64,000 bases of DNA from CAYFPX01 sp964519895 (lineage in GTDB: Bacteria > Myxococcota_A > UBA796 > CAJQPC01): NCBI GenBank assembly GCA_964519895.1, contig CAZFLE010000003.1, forward strand, positions 85,142 through 149,141, in the 5' to 3' direction. The position numbers and the translations under genes were made by a program. Each line of letters begins with the position of its first letter. The first letter of the stretch is position 1. The notes under the pieces are model-generated. The model searched no databases. It was given only the letters and a program-made list of their open reading frames with translations, and had not been told where the DNA came from. Below are positions 35,814-44,245 of the stretch, piece after piece.

Positions 35814-37181
35814 GTGCGAACCCTCCGCTTCGACCGCGGCACCCTGTTGATCGACGGCATCGTCGACGGCGAGGAACCGCCCGGCTTCACCTGGGATGGC
35901 CGGGTCAACCGCTTCCGAGGCGACGCAAACCTCTACCGCCACGTGGTGCTGGAGTGGCATCGCTCCGGGCAGCCGTGGACCGACGAGGCCCGGGCCTACG
36001 GCAAGCTCGAGGATCTGGTCCACCACACGGATCGAACCCCTCGCGAGTACCAGGAAGCAGCGCTCGAGGCCTGGCGCACCCGGGGGCGCAGCGGCTGCGT
36101 GATCCTGCCGACCGGTTCGGGCAAGACCTACGTCGCCGAGCTGTGCATCGCCGACGCCCACCGCTCGACCCTGGTGCTGGCCCCGACCATCGACCTGGTG
36201 CTCCAGTGGGTGACCGTGCTGGAGCGGGCTTTCCAGCGGCCCATCGGCATGCTCGGCGGGGGGCAACACGAGCTGCACGACATCACCGTCTCGACCTATG
36301 ACAGCGCGTACCTGCACATGGGGCGCTACGGCGCTCGCTTCGGGCTGCTCATCTGCGACGAGGTCCACCACCTGCCCTCCGAGGCGTACAGCCAGGCCGC
36401 GCTCATGAGCCTGGCCCCTTGGCGGCTGGGGCTCACCGCGACGTTTGAGCGGCCCGACGACGGCCACCACGACGTGGTCGGACTGATCGGCCCGGTGGTC
36501 TACCGCCGCGGCATCCGGGAGCTCGCCGGCGAGGTGCTCGCCGACTACACCGTGGTCCACGTCGAGGTCGACCTGACCGACGACGAGTCCGACCGGTACT
36601 TCGAGGCCCGCGGGACGTTTCGCAGCTTCGTGGGCCGGAAGCGCATCCGGCTGGGCGGCCGCAATGGCTGGGGCAACTTCCTGCGGGCCGCCGCCATGTC
36701 CAAGGCCGGGCGAGCCGCCCTCAAGGCCCACCGCGAGAGCCGGCGGGTCATCCACGAGGCCAGCGGCAAGCTCGACGCCCTGGAGACCATCCTCCAGCGC
36801 CATCCAGAGGGCCGCGTCCTGTTGTTCACCAACGACAACGCCACGGTCTACCGCGTCTCGCGCGAGTTCGGCGTGCCCTGCATCACCCACCAGACCGACG
36901 TGAAGGAGCGGCGGGCCATCCTGGCGGCGTTCGGCGAGGGCCGCTGGCGGGTCATCGCCACGAGCCGGGTGCTCAACGAGGGCGTCGACATGCCCGAGGC
37001 CGATGTGGGCGTCGTGCTGTCGGGGACCAGCACGGTCCGGGAGCACGTGCAGCGCCTCGGCCGCATCCTGCGCCCTCGCGAGGGCAAGCAGGCCGTGCTC
37101 TACGAGCTCGTCACCACCGGCACCTCCGAGGAAGCGACCAGCCGCCGCCGCCGGGAGCACGCGGCCTACGAGGAGGACTGA
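35814..37181 (+). CDS. XPB/Rad25-like superfamily 2 DNA helicase
   Basis: A 455-residue helicase. Motif I is LPTGSGKTYVAE, motif II CDEVHH, motif III GLTATFERPDD, motif IV-V region VIATSRVLNEGVDMPEAD and motif VI QRLGRILRPREGKQ. An N-terminal ~85-residue part carries TPREYQEAALEAW (Q-like motif). The RED motif that follows motif III in XPB proteins reads RPD here. XPB opens DNA in nucleotide excision repair or transcription; prokaryotic forms pair with the nuclease Bax1. The next gene is that partner, two bases downstream. The GTG start is supported by spacing, though its SD is weak. Confidence 0.9.
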   Translation: MRTLRFDRGTLLIDGIVDGEEPPGFTWDGRVNRFRGDANLYRHVVLEWHRSGQPWTDEARAYGKLEDLVHHTDRTPREYQEAALEAWRTRGRSGCVILPTGSGKTYVAELCIADAHRSTLVLAPTIDLVLQWVTVLERAFQRPIGMLGGGQHELHDITVSTYDSAYLHMGRYGARFGLLICDEVHHLPSEAYSQAALMSLAPWRLGLTATFERPDDGHHDVVGLIGPVVYRRGIRELAGEVLADYTVVHVEVDLTDDESDRYFEARGTFRSFVGRKRIRLGGRNGWGNFLRAAAMSKAGRAALKAHRESRRVIHEASGKLDALETILQRHPEGRVLLFTNDNATVYRVSREFGVPCITHQTDVKERRAILAAFGEGRWRVIATSRVLNEGVDMPEADVGVVLSGTSTVREHVQRLGRILRPREGKQAVLYELVTTGTSEEATSRRRREHAAYEED

Positions 37182-37183
37182 GG

Positions 37184-38386
37184 GTGCTGACCGGGGACCT
37201 GGTGCGGGTGCGGGTGAAGGGCAAGGAGCTCCACCCCTCCTACGTGAAGCCCGAGGAGCCGCGCTTCCAGGAGCGGGCGGCAGAGCTGGTCGCGCTGTAC
37301 CGCAGGGCGGTGACCCAGGGGCACACCCGGGCCTGGCTCGCGAGCGAGGTCGAGGAGATGATCGGCGACGGCGTCGACCACAAGCTCACCAAGGGCCTGG
37401 CCAAGACCCTGACGGACCGCGCCGAGTTTGCCGTCGAAGCGCCTGTGCCCCCAGCCGAGCTCCGTGCTCGGCTCTTTGATGTGACAGCCGCGGCGCCTTC
37501 GCGGGCCAAGACCGCGGCGGCCATCGCCGCCCTGGCCGACCAGGTGGGCGTCACCCCCGACGCCCTCAAGGGGCTGCTCTATGCCGACCGCAAGGAGGAG
37601 CAGCGCATCCTAAAATGCGACGTGTCCGACGGCGACTGGTTGCTCCACCGCTACAACACCGGCCTAGTCCAGGCCTGCCTGCTCAAGGCCGTCTCGGTCG
37701 AGGTGTCCCTGGACGGCCCCACGCCCGAGCGCGCCCGCCAGCTCTTCCGGCTCATCCAGTTCAACGGCCTGATGTACTCGGTCACGCCCACTGCGCTCGG
37801 CTACCGGATCCACCTGGACGGTCCTGCGTCGGTCCTGCGCCACAGCACCCGCTACGGCATGAGCCTGGCGACGTGGTTCCCCGGCCTGCTCCTCCAGGAG
37901 TGCCCCTGGTCCATGGACGCCGTGGTGCGGTGGGGGCGCAAGCGCAAGCTCAAGAAGGCCCTGCACGTGGACTCGGAGCGCGGCCTGCGCTCCCACCATC
38001 GGGACACCGGGGCCTACACGACCCGGACCGAGGACTGGTTCCGGGAGCGCTTCGAGGCCCTGGACTGCGACTGGGCCCTGTCCCGGGAGGGCACGCCCCT
38101 GAACCTGGAGGGCAAGGGCGTCGTGGTCCCGAACTTCACGTTTCGGAAGGGCGGTCGGGTGGCGCACCTGGAGATCGTCGGCTTCTGGCGCAAGGACTGG
38201 CTGCGTCGGCGCCTGGACCTGCTCCAGGCCCACGGCCCGGGCAACCTGGTGCTCGCCGTGAGCAGCAAGCTGGCGGTGACCAAGGAGGTGTGGAAGCACT
38301 TTCCGGGCCAGGTGGTCAGCTTCAAGGAGATCGTGCCGGCCAAGGACGTGTTGGCGGCCGTGGAGGCTTGCGCGAAGGGGGGGTGA
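37184..38386 (+). CDS. Bax1-like (DUF790) nuclease, XPB partner
   Basis: A 400-residue protein of the DUF790/Bax1 family. It has VSDGDWLLHRYNTGLVQACLL, RQLFRLIQFNGLMYSV and, near the C-terminus, a PD-(D/E)XK-like core EGKGVVVPNFTFRKGG ... LEIVGFWRKDWL. In archaea Bax1 is a structure-specific endonuclease that binds XPB and cuts the bubble that XPB opens. The immediate coupling to the helicase (TGA, two bases, GTG) supports the same function here. It ends four bases before the duplicated palindromic element. Confidence 0.88.
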   Translation: MLTGDLVRVRVKGKELHPSYVKPEEPRFQERAAELVALYRRAVTQGHTRAWLASEVEEMIGDGVDHKLTKGLAKTLTDRAEFAVEAPVPPAELRARLFDVTAAAPSRAKTAAAIAALADQVGVTPDALKGLLYADRKEEQRILKCDVSDGDWLLHRYNTGLVQACLLKAVSVEVSLDGPTPERARQLFRLIQFNGLMYSVTPTALGYRIHLDGPASVLRHSTRYGMSLATWFPGLLLQECPWSMDAVVRWGRKRKLKKALHVDSERGLRSHHRDTGAYTTRTEDWFRERFEALDCDWALSREGTPLNLEGKGVVVPNFTFRKGGRVAHLEIVGFWRKDWLRRRLDLLQAHGPGNLVLAVSSKLAVTKEVWKHFPGQVVSFKEIVPAKDVLAAVEACAKGG

Positions 38387-38389
38387 AGT

Positions 38390-38589
38390 GGGAGGGGACG
38401 AACGTCCGTACTTCGGACGTTGAGGGGCCCCAACTGAGTTGGACGGGACGAACGTCCGAAGTACGGACGTTCGTCCCTCCGCAGCGCGGCCGGGAGGGGA
38501 CGAACGTCCGTACTTCGGACGTTGAGGGGCCCCAACTGAGTTGGACGGGACGAACGTCCGAAGTACGGACGTTCGTCCCTCCGCAGCGC
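38390..38589. repeat. Two identical 98-bp nested-palindrome repeats in tandem
   Basis: Copies at 38390-38487 and 38492-38589 appear identical base for base and are separated by GGCC. Each has two ~30-bp inverted arms that differ by one G. Each arm contains its own hairpin (AACGTCCG, 5-base loop, CGGACGTT), and the centre is CCAACTGAGTTGG, another palindrome. The unit could fold as a cloverleaf or cruciform. It fills the gap between two convergent gene ends, the right copy stopping exactly at the TAG of the minus-strand gene. It is REP/BIME-like in design; it may also act as a two-way terminator. Confidence 0.85.
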
Positions 38590-40353
38590 CTACTCCAGCG
38601 TGATCCCCGCCAGATACGCCGGCGCCTGGGGCCTGACCCAGCCCAGGAAGCGGGCGTCGACCACCGAGAACTGGAAGTCCGGCGTGCCGGTCTCCGGGTC
38701 GACGAACTGGCGCTCTACCGCCGCGGCCTTGGGCGTGCGGTACAGGGTCACCCGGGCGCCGTCGTCGGTGTCGGTGACGTCGGCCTGGCGCAGCGGGCGC
38801 CGCAGGTCGGGCACCACCCGGTTGTAGGTCCCCTGGCTCTCGAAGCAGGGCTCGCTGGACCAGCAAGCCACGTCGAGGGCCACCAGCAGACCGTCGTAGA
38901 AGTCGAAGCAGACGGCGTCGCCGCCGCTGCTGGGCAGGCAGCTGCGGGCCACCCGGTCGCTCTTGAAGGGCTTGGCAGCCGGCTCCTGGAACGGGAAGAC
39001 CAGGCCGACCTCGGCCTGGGTCCAGCCCAGTCGGATGCGACGGCCCTGGACGGTGATCGCCACGTCGGACCGCGCGGACCGGGACACGCTGGCGCAGCGC
39101 TCGCGGACCTGGAATGGGTAGCGCAGCGTCACGCCGCCCTCGATGTCGACCACCACCTGCCAGCCCGCGTCGTCTCCGTCGGCGCGGCACAGGGGTCGGG
39201 ACAGGGTGGTCTCGAGCAACAAGGGGTCGGGCTGGTACCAGTCGATCGCCAGGGTCTCGGCGGGCACTCGCCACGCCGGCAGCCCGGCGTCCGTCAGCAG
39301 AGGCAGCCACGCGTCCTGGGCCGTGCGAGCGGACTCTCCGGCGCCGGTCTCCAGCCGGACGCTCACCGCCACGCCGGGCACGGGCACTCGGACCTGGACC
39401 GACCGGTCGTCGGCGTCGACCCACGGCGGCGTCAGGCCTTCCTGGCCCAAGCCCAGCAGGGCCGAGTGGTTCTCACTGTCGTTGAGCGAGACCTGGACCA
39501 GCGCCTCGTGCACCCGGCGCCAGGCGTCCGGCGAGCGCGGATCGGTCGGGTAGGTCTTGGCAAAGGCCAGCAAGCCCTCGGGACCCAGGGCCTCAGAGTC
39601 CCGCCAGATGGCGTCGATGCGGCGAGACGCGGCCTCTTCCAGCCGGGGGTGCTCGGGGTGGATCGACAGGAGCTCCGCCCAGGCCTCTGCGGTGTCGACC
39701 TGTTCGACCTCGGACCAGACCGCGGCCATCCACTGGCCCTGGATCTCCGCCAGCTGGCCGTGCTCGGGGTACGCCTCGAGCAAGGCCTGCCAAGCCTCGC
39801 TGGTGCCCTGGGCGGCCGTCGCCTCGAAGGCCAACGTGTGCTCCAGCGCCACCGCTTTGGTGGCCTGGGGGGTGTCCGGGAACTCCTCCTGGAACGCCCG
39901 GGCGGCATCGATGGTGCGCAGTGTCGCGGCTTGATCCCAGAAGCCCTGGAGCACGGTCTCGGCGGCGTCGGTGCCCTGGTAGTCGGCGTAGAGCTGGCGT
40001 CTCAGGGTCTCGTCGTCGCCCGCCTCGCGGAGAGCCAGCTGCGCTGCGAGTCCCTGGGTCTTTGCGCCGGCCTGGGTCCCGGACCACGCCTGCCAGTGAC
40101 TGTCCAGCGCCGATCGGGGAATGCCGGCCGGGTGCAGGCGCTCCAGCCCCGTGAGCTCGGCCCTGGCACAGACGTCTCTCACGTCTGGGTCCTGGAGTCC
40201 GTCCGCCACTCGATCCGCACAGGTCTCGAGCACCTTGTCGAGCTTGTCCTTCTTGAGGAGCTTCTCGAGCTTTGACGCGTCCTTGCTCGCGGCCTGGACC
40301 GCGGGCGGCAGGGCCACCAGGCCCGCCAGGAGCACCAGGGTGCGGGCCCTCAT
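38590..40353 (-). CDS. Exported protein of unknown function (operon gene 3)
   Basis: A 587-residue protein with a signal peptide (RARTLVLLAGLVALPPAVQA). Residues ~25-290 are helical, with repeated units of the type AFQEEFPDTPQATKAV, LLEAYPEHGQLAEI and LLSIHPEHPRLEEA, reminiscent of a TPR/BamD-like solenoid. The C-terminal half is beta-rich with about six cysteines, forming likely disulfides. I do not recognise a family. The start overlaps the previous stop (ATGA), so it is translationally coupled to the propeller-like protein. The open frame runs far upstream, but that part is antisense-like to the neighbour's true frame. Confidence 0.8.
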   Translation of the reverse strand: MRARTLVLLAGLVALPPAVQAASKDASKLEKLLKKDKLDKVLETCADRVADGLQDPDVRDVCARAELTGLERLHPAGIPRSALDSHWQAWSGTQAGAKTQGLAAQLALREAGDDETLRRQLYADYQGTDAAETVLQGFWDQAATLRTIDAARAFQEEFPDTPQATKAVALEHTLAFEATAAQGTSEAWQALLEAYPEHGQLAEIQGQWMAAVWSEVEQVDTAEAWAELLSIHPEHPRLEEAASRRIDAIWRDSEALGPEGLLAFAKTYPTDPRSPDAWRRVHEALVQVSLNDSENHSALLGLGQEGLTPPWVDADDRSVQVRVPVPGVAVSVRLETGAGESARTAQDAWLPLLTDAGLPAWRVPAETLAIDWYQPDPLLLETTLSRPLCRADGDDAGWQVVVDIEGGVTLRYPFQVRERCASVSRSARSDVAITVQGRRIRLGWTQAEVGLVFPFQEPAAKPFKSDRVARSCLPSSGGDAVCFDFYDGLLVALDVACWSSEPCFESQGTYNRVVPDLRRPLRQADVTDTDDGARVTLYRTPKAAAVERQFVDPETGTPDFQFSVVDARFLGWVRPQAPAYLAGITLE

Positions 40354-42437
40354 AGCGTGAGCCTCACGTACCAGAGCATGGCGCCTTCGGTGGTGGACAG
40401 GAGCACCGCATAGGTGCCGTCCGGCCTGCGCCAGGCGTCCAGGGGGCGTGCGGTGGCGAGCCCCTCTGGCAGCGGCTCCACGCCATTGGCGACCAGCTGA
40501 AAGGTGCCGCCGGTGCCCAGGCTGACCAGGCCGAACTCGGCGTCGCCGTGCACGGCGAGCCACGGCGGGCGCCCTAGATCGATGGGCCCCGGCGCCGGCA
40601 CCGTGAAGAACCCCCCGGCGCGGCCCTGATACGTCAGCGTGCCGTCGGAGTGCAGCAGGACCAGGCGCTTGTCGAGCTGTCCGATGTCCACGACCGGCGC
40701 GTGATCCGGCAGGTCCTTGACCCGGACCTGTTTGCCCCGGTGCAGGCGCTGGACCTGGGCATCTGCAGTCAGCATGTACAGGCCATAGCGATCCGCGTTC
40801 GCGGCCACCGTCAGGCGGTTCACCGAGGTCGTGCGGGCGTCCTGGCCGGCGGCCAGATCGACCAGCTGGTTGCGCTCCAGGGCGTAGATCGCACCGTCGC
40901 TGAACGCCACGGCCCCGACAGGCTGCAGGCCGACCATCTCCCAGCCGGCCAGGTCGTTGAGCTGTTGGGCGCTGAAGCTCTCGCGGCTGAACACCCGCCC
41001 CTCGACGTCGTGGTAGGCCAGCTTGGCCCCCTGGCCGATGCGGACCGGCCCAGACGGCACGGCCATCTGCTCGCACTTGGTCTTGCCCGACGGGCACCAC
41101 CACAGCTGGTGGAGCCGATCCACCAGCGCGATGCCGTCCTTGGTTCGCACCGCCGCCGTGTAGCCCCCGGAGTCGCCGGCCTTGAGCACGGGCCCGGGCT
41201 CCCAGGACGCGGACGGGTGCTCCGACGGGGGCAGGGGCCAGGTGGTGAAGGCCGGGCAGCCATCGCCACTTGCCGTGTCGCCGGGCTGCAGGATGCAGGC
41301 GTCGGTCTGGTCGGGCAGACCGTCCTGGTCGTGGTCCAGGTCCTTGCCCGTCGGGGCCGACAGATCGAGCCGGAGCGTGTCGTAGCCCGCCGTGTCCAGG
41401 TGCTCGAAGGTCCAGCCCAGGTTGGCGGGTCGGGCCATGAGCAGGCGGCCATTGGCGGCGAAGCAGGCCCCGCGGTGGTCCTCGCGCTCGCCCCGCTCGT
41501 AGAGCAAGGCGCCTTCGGTGCCTTCGGTGGGGGCGTCCCAGTTGGTCGCCAGCTCGAGCTGGCCGCCGGTCTCTCGCAGGTCGTAGACCGTGGCGCCGTC
41601 GGGGTCGGCGTCGAGCACGTGCCAAGGTGGCGTGTTCGGGGCCCGCTCGCCGGGGGGCTCCAGCAGAGCCAGGGCGATGAATCCGCCGTGGAACAGACCC
41701 GCGACGCGCCCGTCGGACAGCACGTGCAGGCGCTTGCCCACCCACCCTGGCTGCCCGGTGGACCGGGGCAGCAGGGGCCTGGAGCGCACCTTGGCGCCGT
41801 CGTCGGGGTAGAAGCGCAGCTTGCCGCCGCCGACCACGTAGACGCCATCGGGCCCGCGGCCCAGGGCCGGGTGGTCTTGGACCGCGAATTCCTCGAGGAC
41901 CTGGACCACCTGGAGGTCGGCCGGTCCACGCTCGCGGAGCAGGAGGACCTTGGAGCGGGCGCCTTCGAGGCTGCCGTCGGCAGAGGGCCCGTGGGTGATC
42001 ACCGCCACCAGCTCCTTGCCCGAGCGGGAGACCAGCTGGATGTCCAGGGGCTGGTGGTCCCGGGGAATGGAGCCGACGGTGGCCGGCCCCGGCCACAGGG
42101 CCCGGCCCCGAGCCTGGTCCAGCGCGATCACGCTGAAGGTGTTGTTGAGCTGGTCCTCGTAGGCCACCCACACGGCGTTGCCACGGGCCAAGAGCGACAG
42201 GTCCCAGGGCTTCAGCTCGCCTTCGGCGGTGCCCAGCACGTGGTGCCATTGCACGTCGCCCGAAGGACCGACCCGCCAGATGCGCTGGGTCGTGCCGCCG
42301 TCCGAGTCCGGGGCGCTCGGATCCTGAGGGGCCGCCACGATGGTCGCGTCCTGGAGGGGCAGGCAGGCGGCTTCGTCCTGGGCCAGAGCCGGCGAAGCGC
42401 ACAGGAGACCAGCGATGAGCAGGCCCACAGCCCGCAT
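40350..42437 (-). CDS. Exported beta-propeller-like protein (operon gene 2)
   Basis: A 695-residue secreted protein of unknown role. The start is the ATG at 42437, with GGAGG seven bases upstream and a clean signal peptide (MRAVGLLIAGLLCASPALAQ). A GTG at 42512 that overlaps the upstream stop (GTGA) is the alternative. The mature part has many beta-strand repeats (GPDGVYVVGGGKLRFYPDDG, DKRLVLLHSDGTLTYQGRAG) like a PQQ/WD propeller. One calcium-binding thrombospondin type 3-like stretch, DLDHDQDGLPDQTDACILQPG, lies near the middle. A TAACTT at 42475-42470 could be an internal -10. Confidence 0.8.
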   Translation of the reverse strand: MRAVGLLIAGLLCASPALAQDEAACLPLQDATIVAAPQDPSAPDSDGGTTQRIWRVGPSGDVQWHHVLGTAEGELKPWDLSLLARGNAVWVAYEDQLNNTFSVIALDQARGRALWPGPATVGSIPRDHQPLDIQLVSRSGKELVAVITHGPSADGSLEGARSKVLLLRERGPADLQVVQVLEEFAVQDHPALGRGPDGVYVVGGGKLRFYPDDGAKVRSRPLLPRSTGQPGWVGKRLHVLSDGRVAGLFHGGFIALALLEPPGERAPNTPPWHVLDADPDGATVYDLRETGGQLELATNWDAPTEGTEGALLYERGEREDHRGACFAANGRLLMARPANLGWTFEHLDTAGYDTLRLDLSAPTGKDLDHDQDGLPDQTDACILQPGDTASGDGCPAFTTWPLPPSEHPSASWEPGPVLKAGDSGGYTAAVRTKDGIALVDRLHQLWWCPSGKTKCEQMAVPSGPVRIGQGAKLAYHDVEGRVFSRESFSAQQLNDLAGWEMVGLQPVGAVAFSDGAIYALERNQLVDLAAGQDARTTSVNRLTVAANADRYGLYMLTADAQVQRLHRGKQVRVKDLPDHAPVVDIGQLDKRLVLLHSDGTLTYQGRAGGFFTVPAPGPIDLGRPPWLAVHGDAEFGLVSLGTGGTFQLVANGVEPLPEGLATARPLDAWRRPDGTYAVLLSTTEGAMLWYVRLTL

Positions 42438-42508
42438 CCAGAAGCCTCCGGCACCCTGAGAGACGCGGGAAGTTAGCACGCCCAGCCCCAGGAGCAGGGC
42501 GGTGCGGG

Positions 42509-43789
42509 TCACGAACGGTCACGTCTCCAGGCCAGGCCGAGGGCCAACACCACCAGGGCCAGGCTGATCAGGTGCACTGGGAGCCACCAGCCCCCCAGCC
42601 CAGGCGGGCGCACCAGGTCCTCCGGGGCGCGGTACCAGGCCTTGGCCGTGCGGGACCAGGCCCCGAAGCCATCTCCCACAGGCAGCAGGCCAAAGGCAAA
42701 GGCCGTCCGGCCGTCGCGGGTGCTGGGCCACAGAAAGGCCTGCCCGGCCGCCAGCAGCGCATCGGCCAGGGGGTCGTCTCCGTGGATGCGCGCCACCCCC
42801 GCGCCGATGGCGCTGGCCGACAGGCTCACCCCAGCCACAAGCGGCCCGCTGTCGATGTCCCCGACGCCGTCGCCGTCCAGGTGCTCCAGCACGCCCGGCA
42901 CCCCCAGTCGTTCGACCACCAGCCGATGCCGAAAGGTCAGGTACATCGCGCTCGCCCAGCCCGGATCCAGGTCGTGCAGGAAGCGCAGGATCAGCGCCGT
43001 CGAGCTTCCTCTCGGGGCGCTCGTGGCCTGGCCGGTGGCGACGTCTGCGGTGTGGCCCAACAGTCCTGTTGCAGGATCGGCGGTGGCCTTGGCCCGCTCG
43101 AGCCAGCTCTGGATGACCCCTTCATACCGGGCGCCCAGCAGTGCGTCGCAGCCCCGCAGTGACGCCATCGCCACCACCGAGTCCACCGGCCACACCTGAC
43201 CCGGGTACGACGCCACGAACGGGGGCCCCGGCGCTGCGTGGGCCAGGGCGATCACGTCACAGGACGCCCGCAGCTCGGCCAGCTCCTCCAGGCGCCGGTC
43301 CTCGGGGGCCTGCAGCAGCAAGGCGCCGACCCGCACCTGGTTGGTCCAGCCGGCGTGGAAGATGCCCCACGGCGGGTCCAGGTGGCTGTCAAAGGGCGCG
43401 CGCCCCAGAGGGGACTCCATGGCCGCTCGGGCACGGGCGGCCGCCTCGTGGGCCGCCTGCCGCACGGGATGCCCCACCGGGTAGCGCAGGCCGAGCTCGA
43501 TCCACGCCAGCGCCCACGTGGCGTGGGTGAACAGGTGGCCTTCGGGGAACAGCACCTGCATGTCCCGGTCTGCGCCGGCCTGGATCTGCTCGTCCAGCCA
43601 GAGCAGCTGGGGTCCGACCGCTGCGGTCAGCTCGGCCCGGGTCTTGGGCGCCTGGTGGTGCAGCCGCCAGTTGACCGGGACCAACACCGCCAGCAAGAGC
43701 AACACCAGCAGCCAGGGCGCCAGGTCGGCCAGCCCTCGCCGTCGTCGCGGGGCCAGGATCGACGCGTCTTCCGGGTATCCTGGGTCCAT
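42509..43789 (-). CDS. Membrane-anchored alpha-toroid-like protein (operon gene 1)
   Basis: A 426-residue protein with a cytoplasmic Arg-rich N-terminus (PRRRRG), a membrane helix at about 24-42, a large extracytoplasmic helical domain and a second helix near the C-terminus (HLISLALVVLALGLAW) ending RRDRS. The helical domain (HATWALAWIELGLRYP, GYPGQVWPVDS-like SYPGQVWPVDSVVAMASLR) resembles six-hairpin glycosidase-like or LDI-type toroids, but I cannot assign a reaction. Its ATG shares bases with the ATG of the divergent lipoprotein gene (CATG, 43787-43790). It heads a coupled three-gene operon. Confidence 0.8.
   Translation of the reverse strand: MDPGYPEDASILAPRRRRGLADLAPWLLVLLLLAVLVPVNWRLHHQAPKTRAELTAAVGPQLLWLDEQIQAGADRDMQVLFPEGHLFTHATWALAWIELGLRYPVGHPVRQAAHEAAARARAAMESPLGRAPFDSHLDPPWGIFHAGWTNQVRVGALLLQAPEDRRLEELAELRASCDVIALAHAAPGPPFVASYPGQVWPVDSVVAMASLRGCDALLGARYEGVIQSWLERAKATADPATGLLGHTADVATGQATSAPRGSSTALILRFLHDLDPGWASAMYLTFRHRLVVERLGVPGVLEHLDGDGVGDIDSGPLVAGVSLSASAIGAGVARIHGDDPLADALLAAGQAFLWPSTRDGRTAFAFGLLPVGDGFGAWSRTAKAWYRAPEDLVRPPGLGGWWLPVHLISLALVVLALGLAWRRDRS
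43776..43787 (+). promoter_or_regulatory. Putative -10 box for a leaderless transcript
   Basis: TATCCT, six bases (GGGTCC), then the ATG of the Cys-rich lipoprotein. The box lies within the first codons of the opposite-strand gene. Confidence 0.4.
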
Positions 43790-44219
43790 GACTCGCTCGG
43801 TTGCCTGGATGTCCCTCTTCCTCCTCGGCTGTCAGGGAGACGACTGCTCCGAGACGACCTGCACGGACAGCTTCACGTTCGTCTTCGATGGCGGGGGGCT
43901 GCTGGAGACCTACAAGGCCGAGCTCACGGACGAGACCGGTCGGCAGGAGTCCTTCAAGTGCTACGGACTGGAAGTCGAGAACCTGACGGATGATTCCCTG
44001 TTGGTGTGGTGCGAGGACGAAGGCTTCACGGTGGCCGGGTGGTCCTTGACCACGGTCACCCTGGCGATCAACAGCGCCGACGGCACGACGGACTGGGAGC
44101 TGAGCCCCACGTGGGAGCCGGTCTACCCCCAGGGCGACGAGTGTCCGGCCGCCTGCCAGGCCGCCACTGAGACGCTGATCCTCGAGGCGGTCGCCGGCGA
44201 CTCCGGGGACACGGGCTGA
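43788..44219 (+). CDS. Cys-rich lipoprotein of unknown function
   Basis: A 143-residue protein with lipobox LFLLGC after a short leader (an in-frame ATG seven codons later is an alternative start). The mature part has about seven further Cys (DDCSETTCTDSF, KCYGLEVEN, WCEDEG, DECPAACQA), probably in disulfides, and a beta-rich central region. It ends AVAGDSGDTG, an acidic tail. The family is not recognised. The following SGNH-like gene begins at or just after its stop and is likely co-transcribed. Confidence 0.75.
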   Translation: MTRSVAWMSLFLLGCQGDDCSETTCTDSFTFVFDGGGLLETYKAELTDETGRQESFKCYGLEVENLTDDSLLVWCEDEGFTVAGWSLTTVTLAINSADGTTDWELSPTWEPVYPQGDECPAACQAATETLILEAVAGDSGDTG

Positions 44220-44245
44220 GCCGACTGCGCACCAGTGTCCTGGGC

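Noticed and set aside
38390..38589. Reading the two palindromic copies as a short CRISPR or a plain terminator
   Set aside because: The repeat is 98 bp with a 4-bp gap, so it is not CRISPR. It has no T tract and far more structure than a terminator needs, so it is listed as a repeat with termination as only one option.
40354..42522. Upstream extension of the frame that encodes operon gene 3
   Set aside because: The extension is Arg/Gly/Pro-rich and overlaps the real, signal-peptide-bearing propeller gene in another frame; the ATGA start at 40353 fits better.
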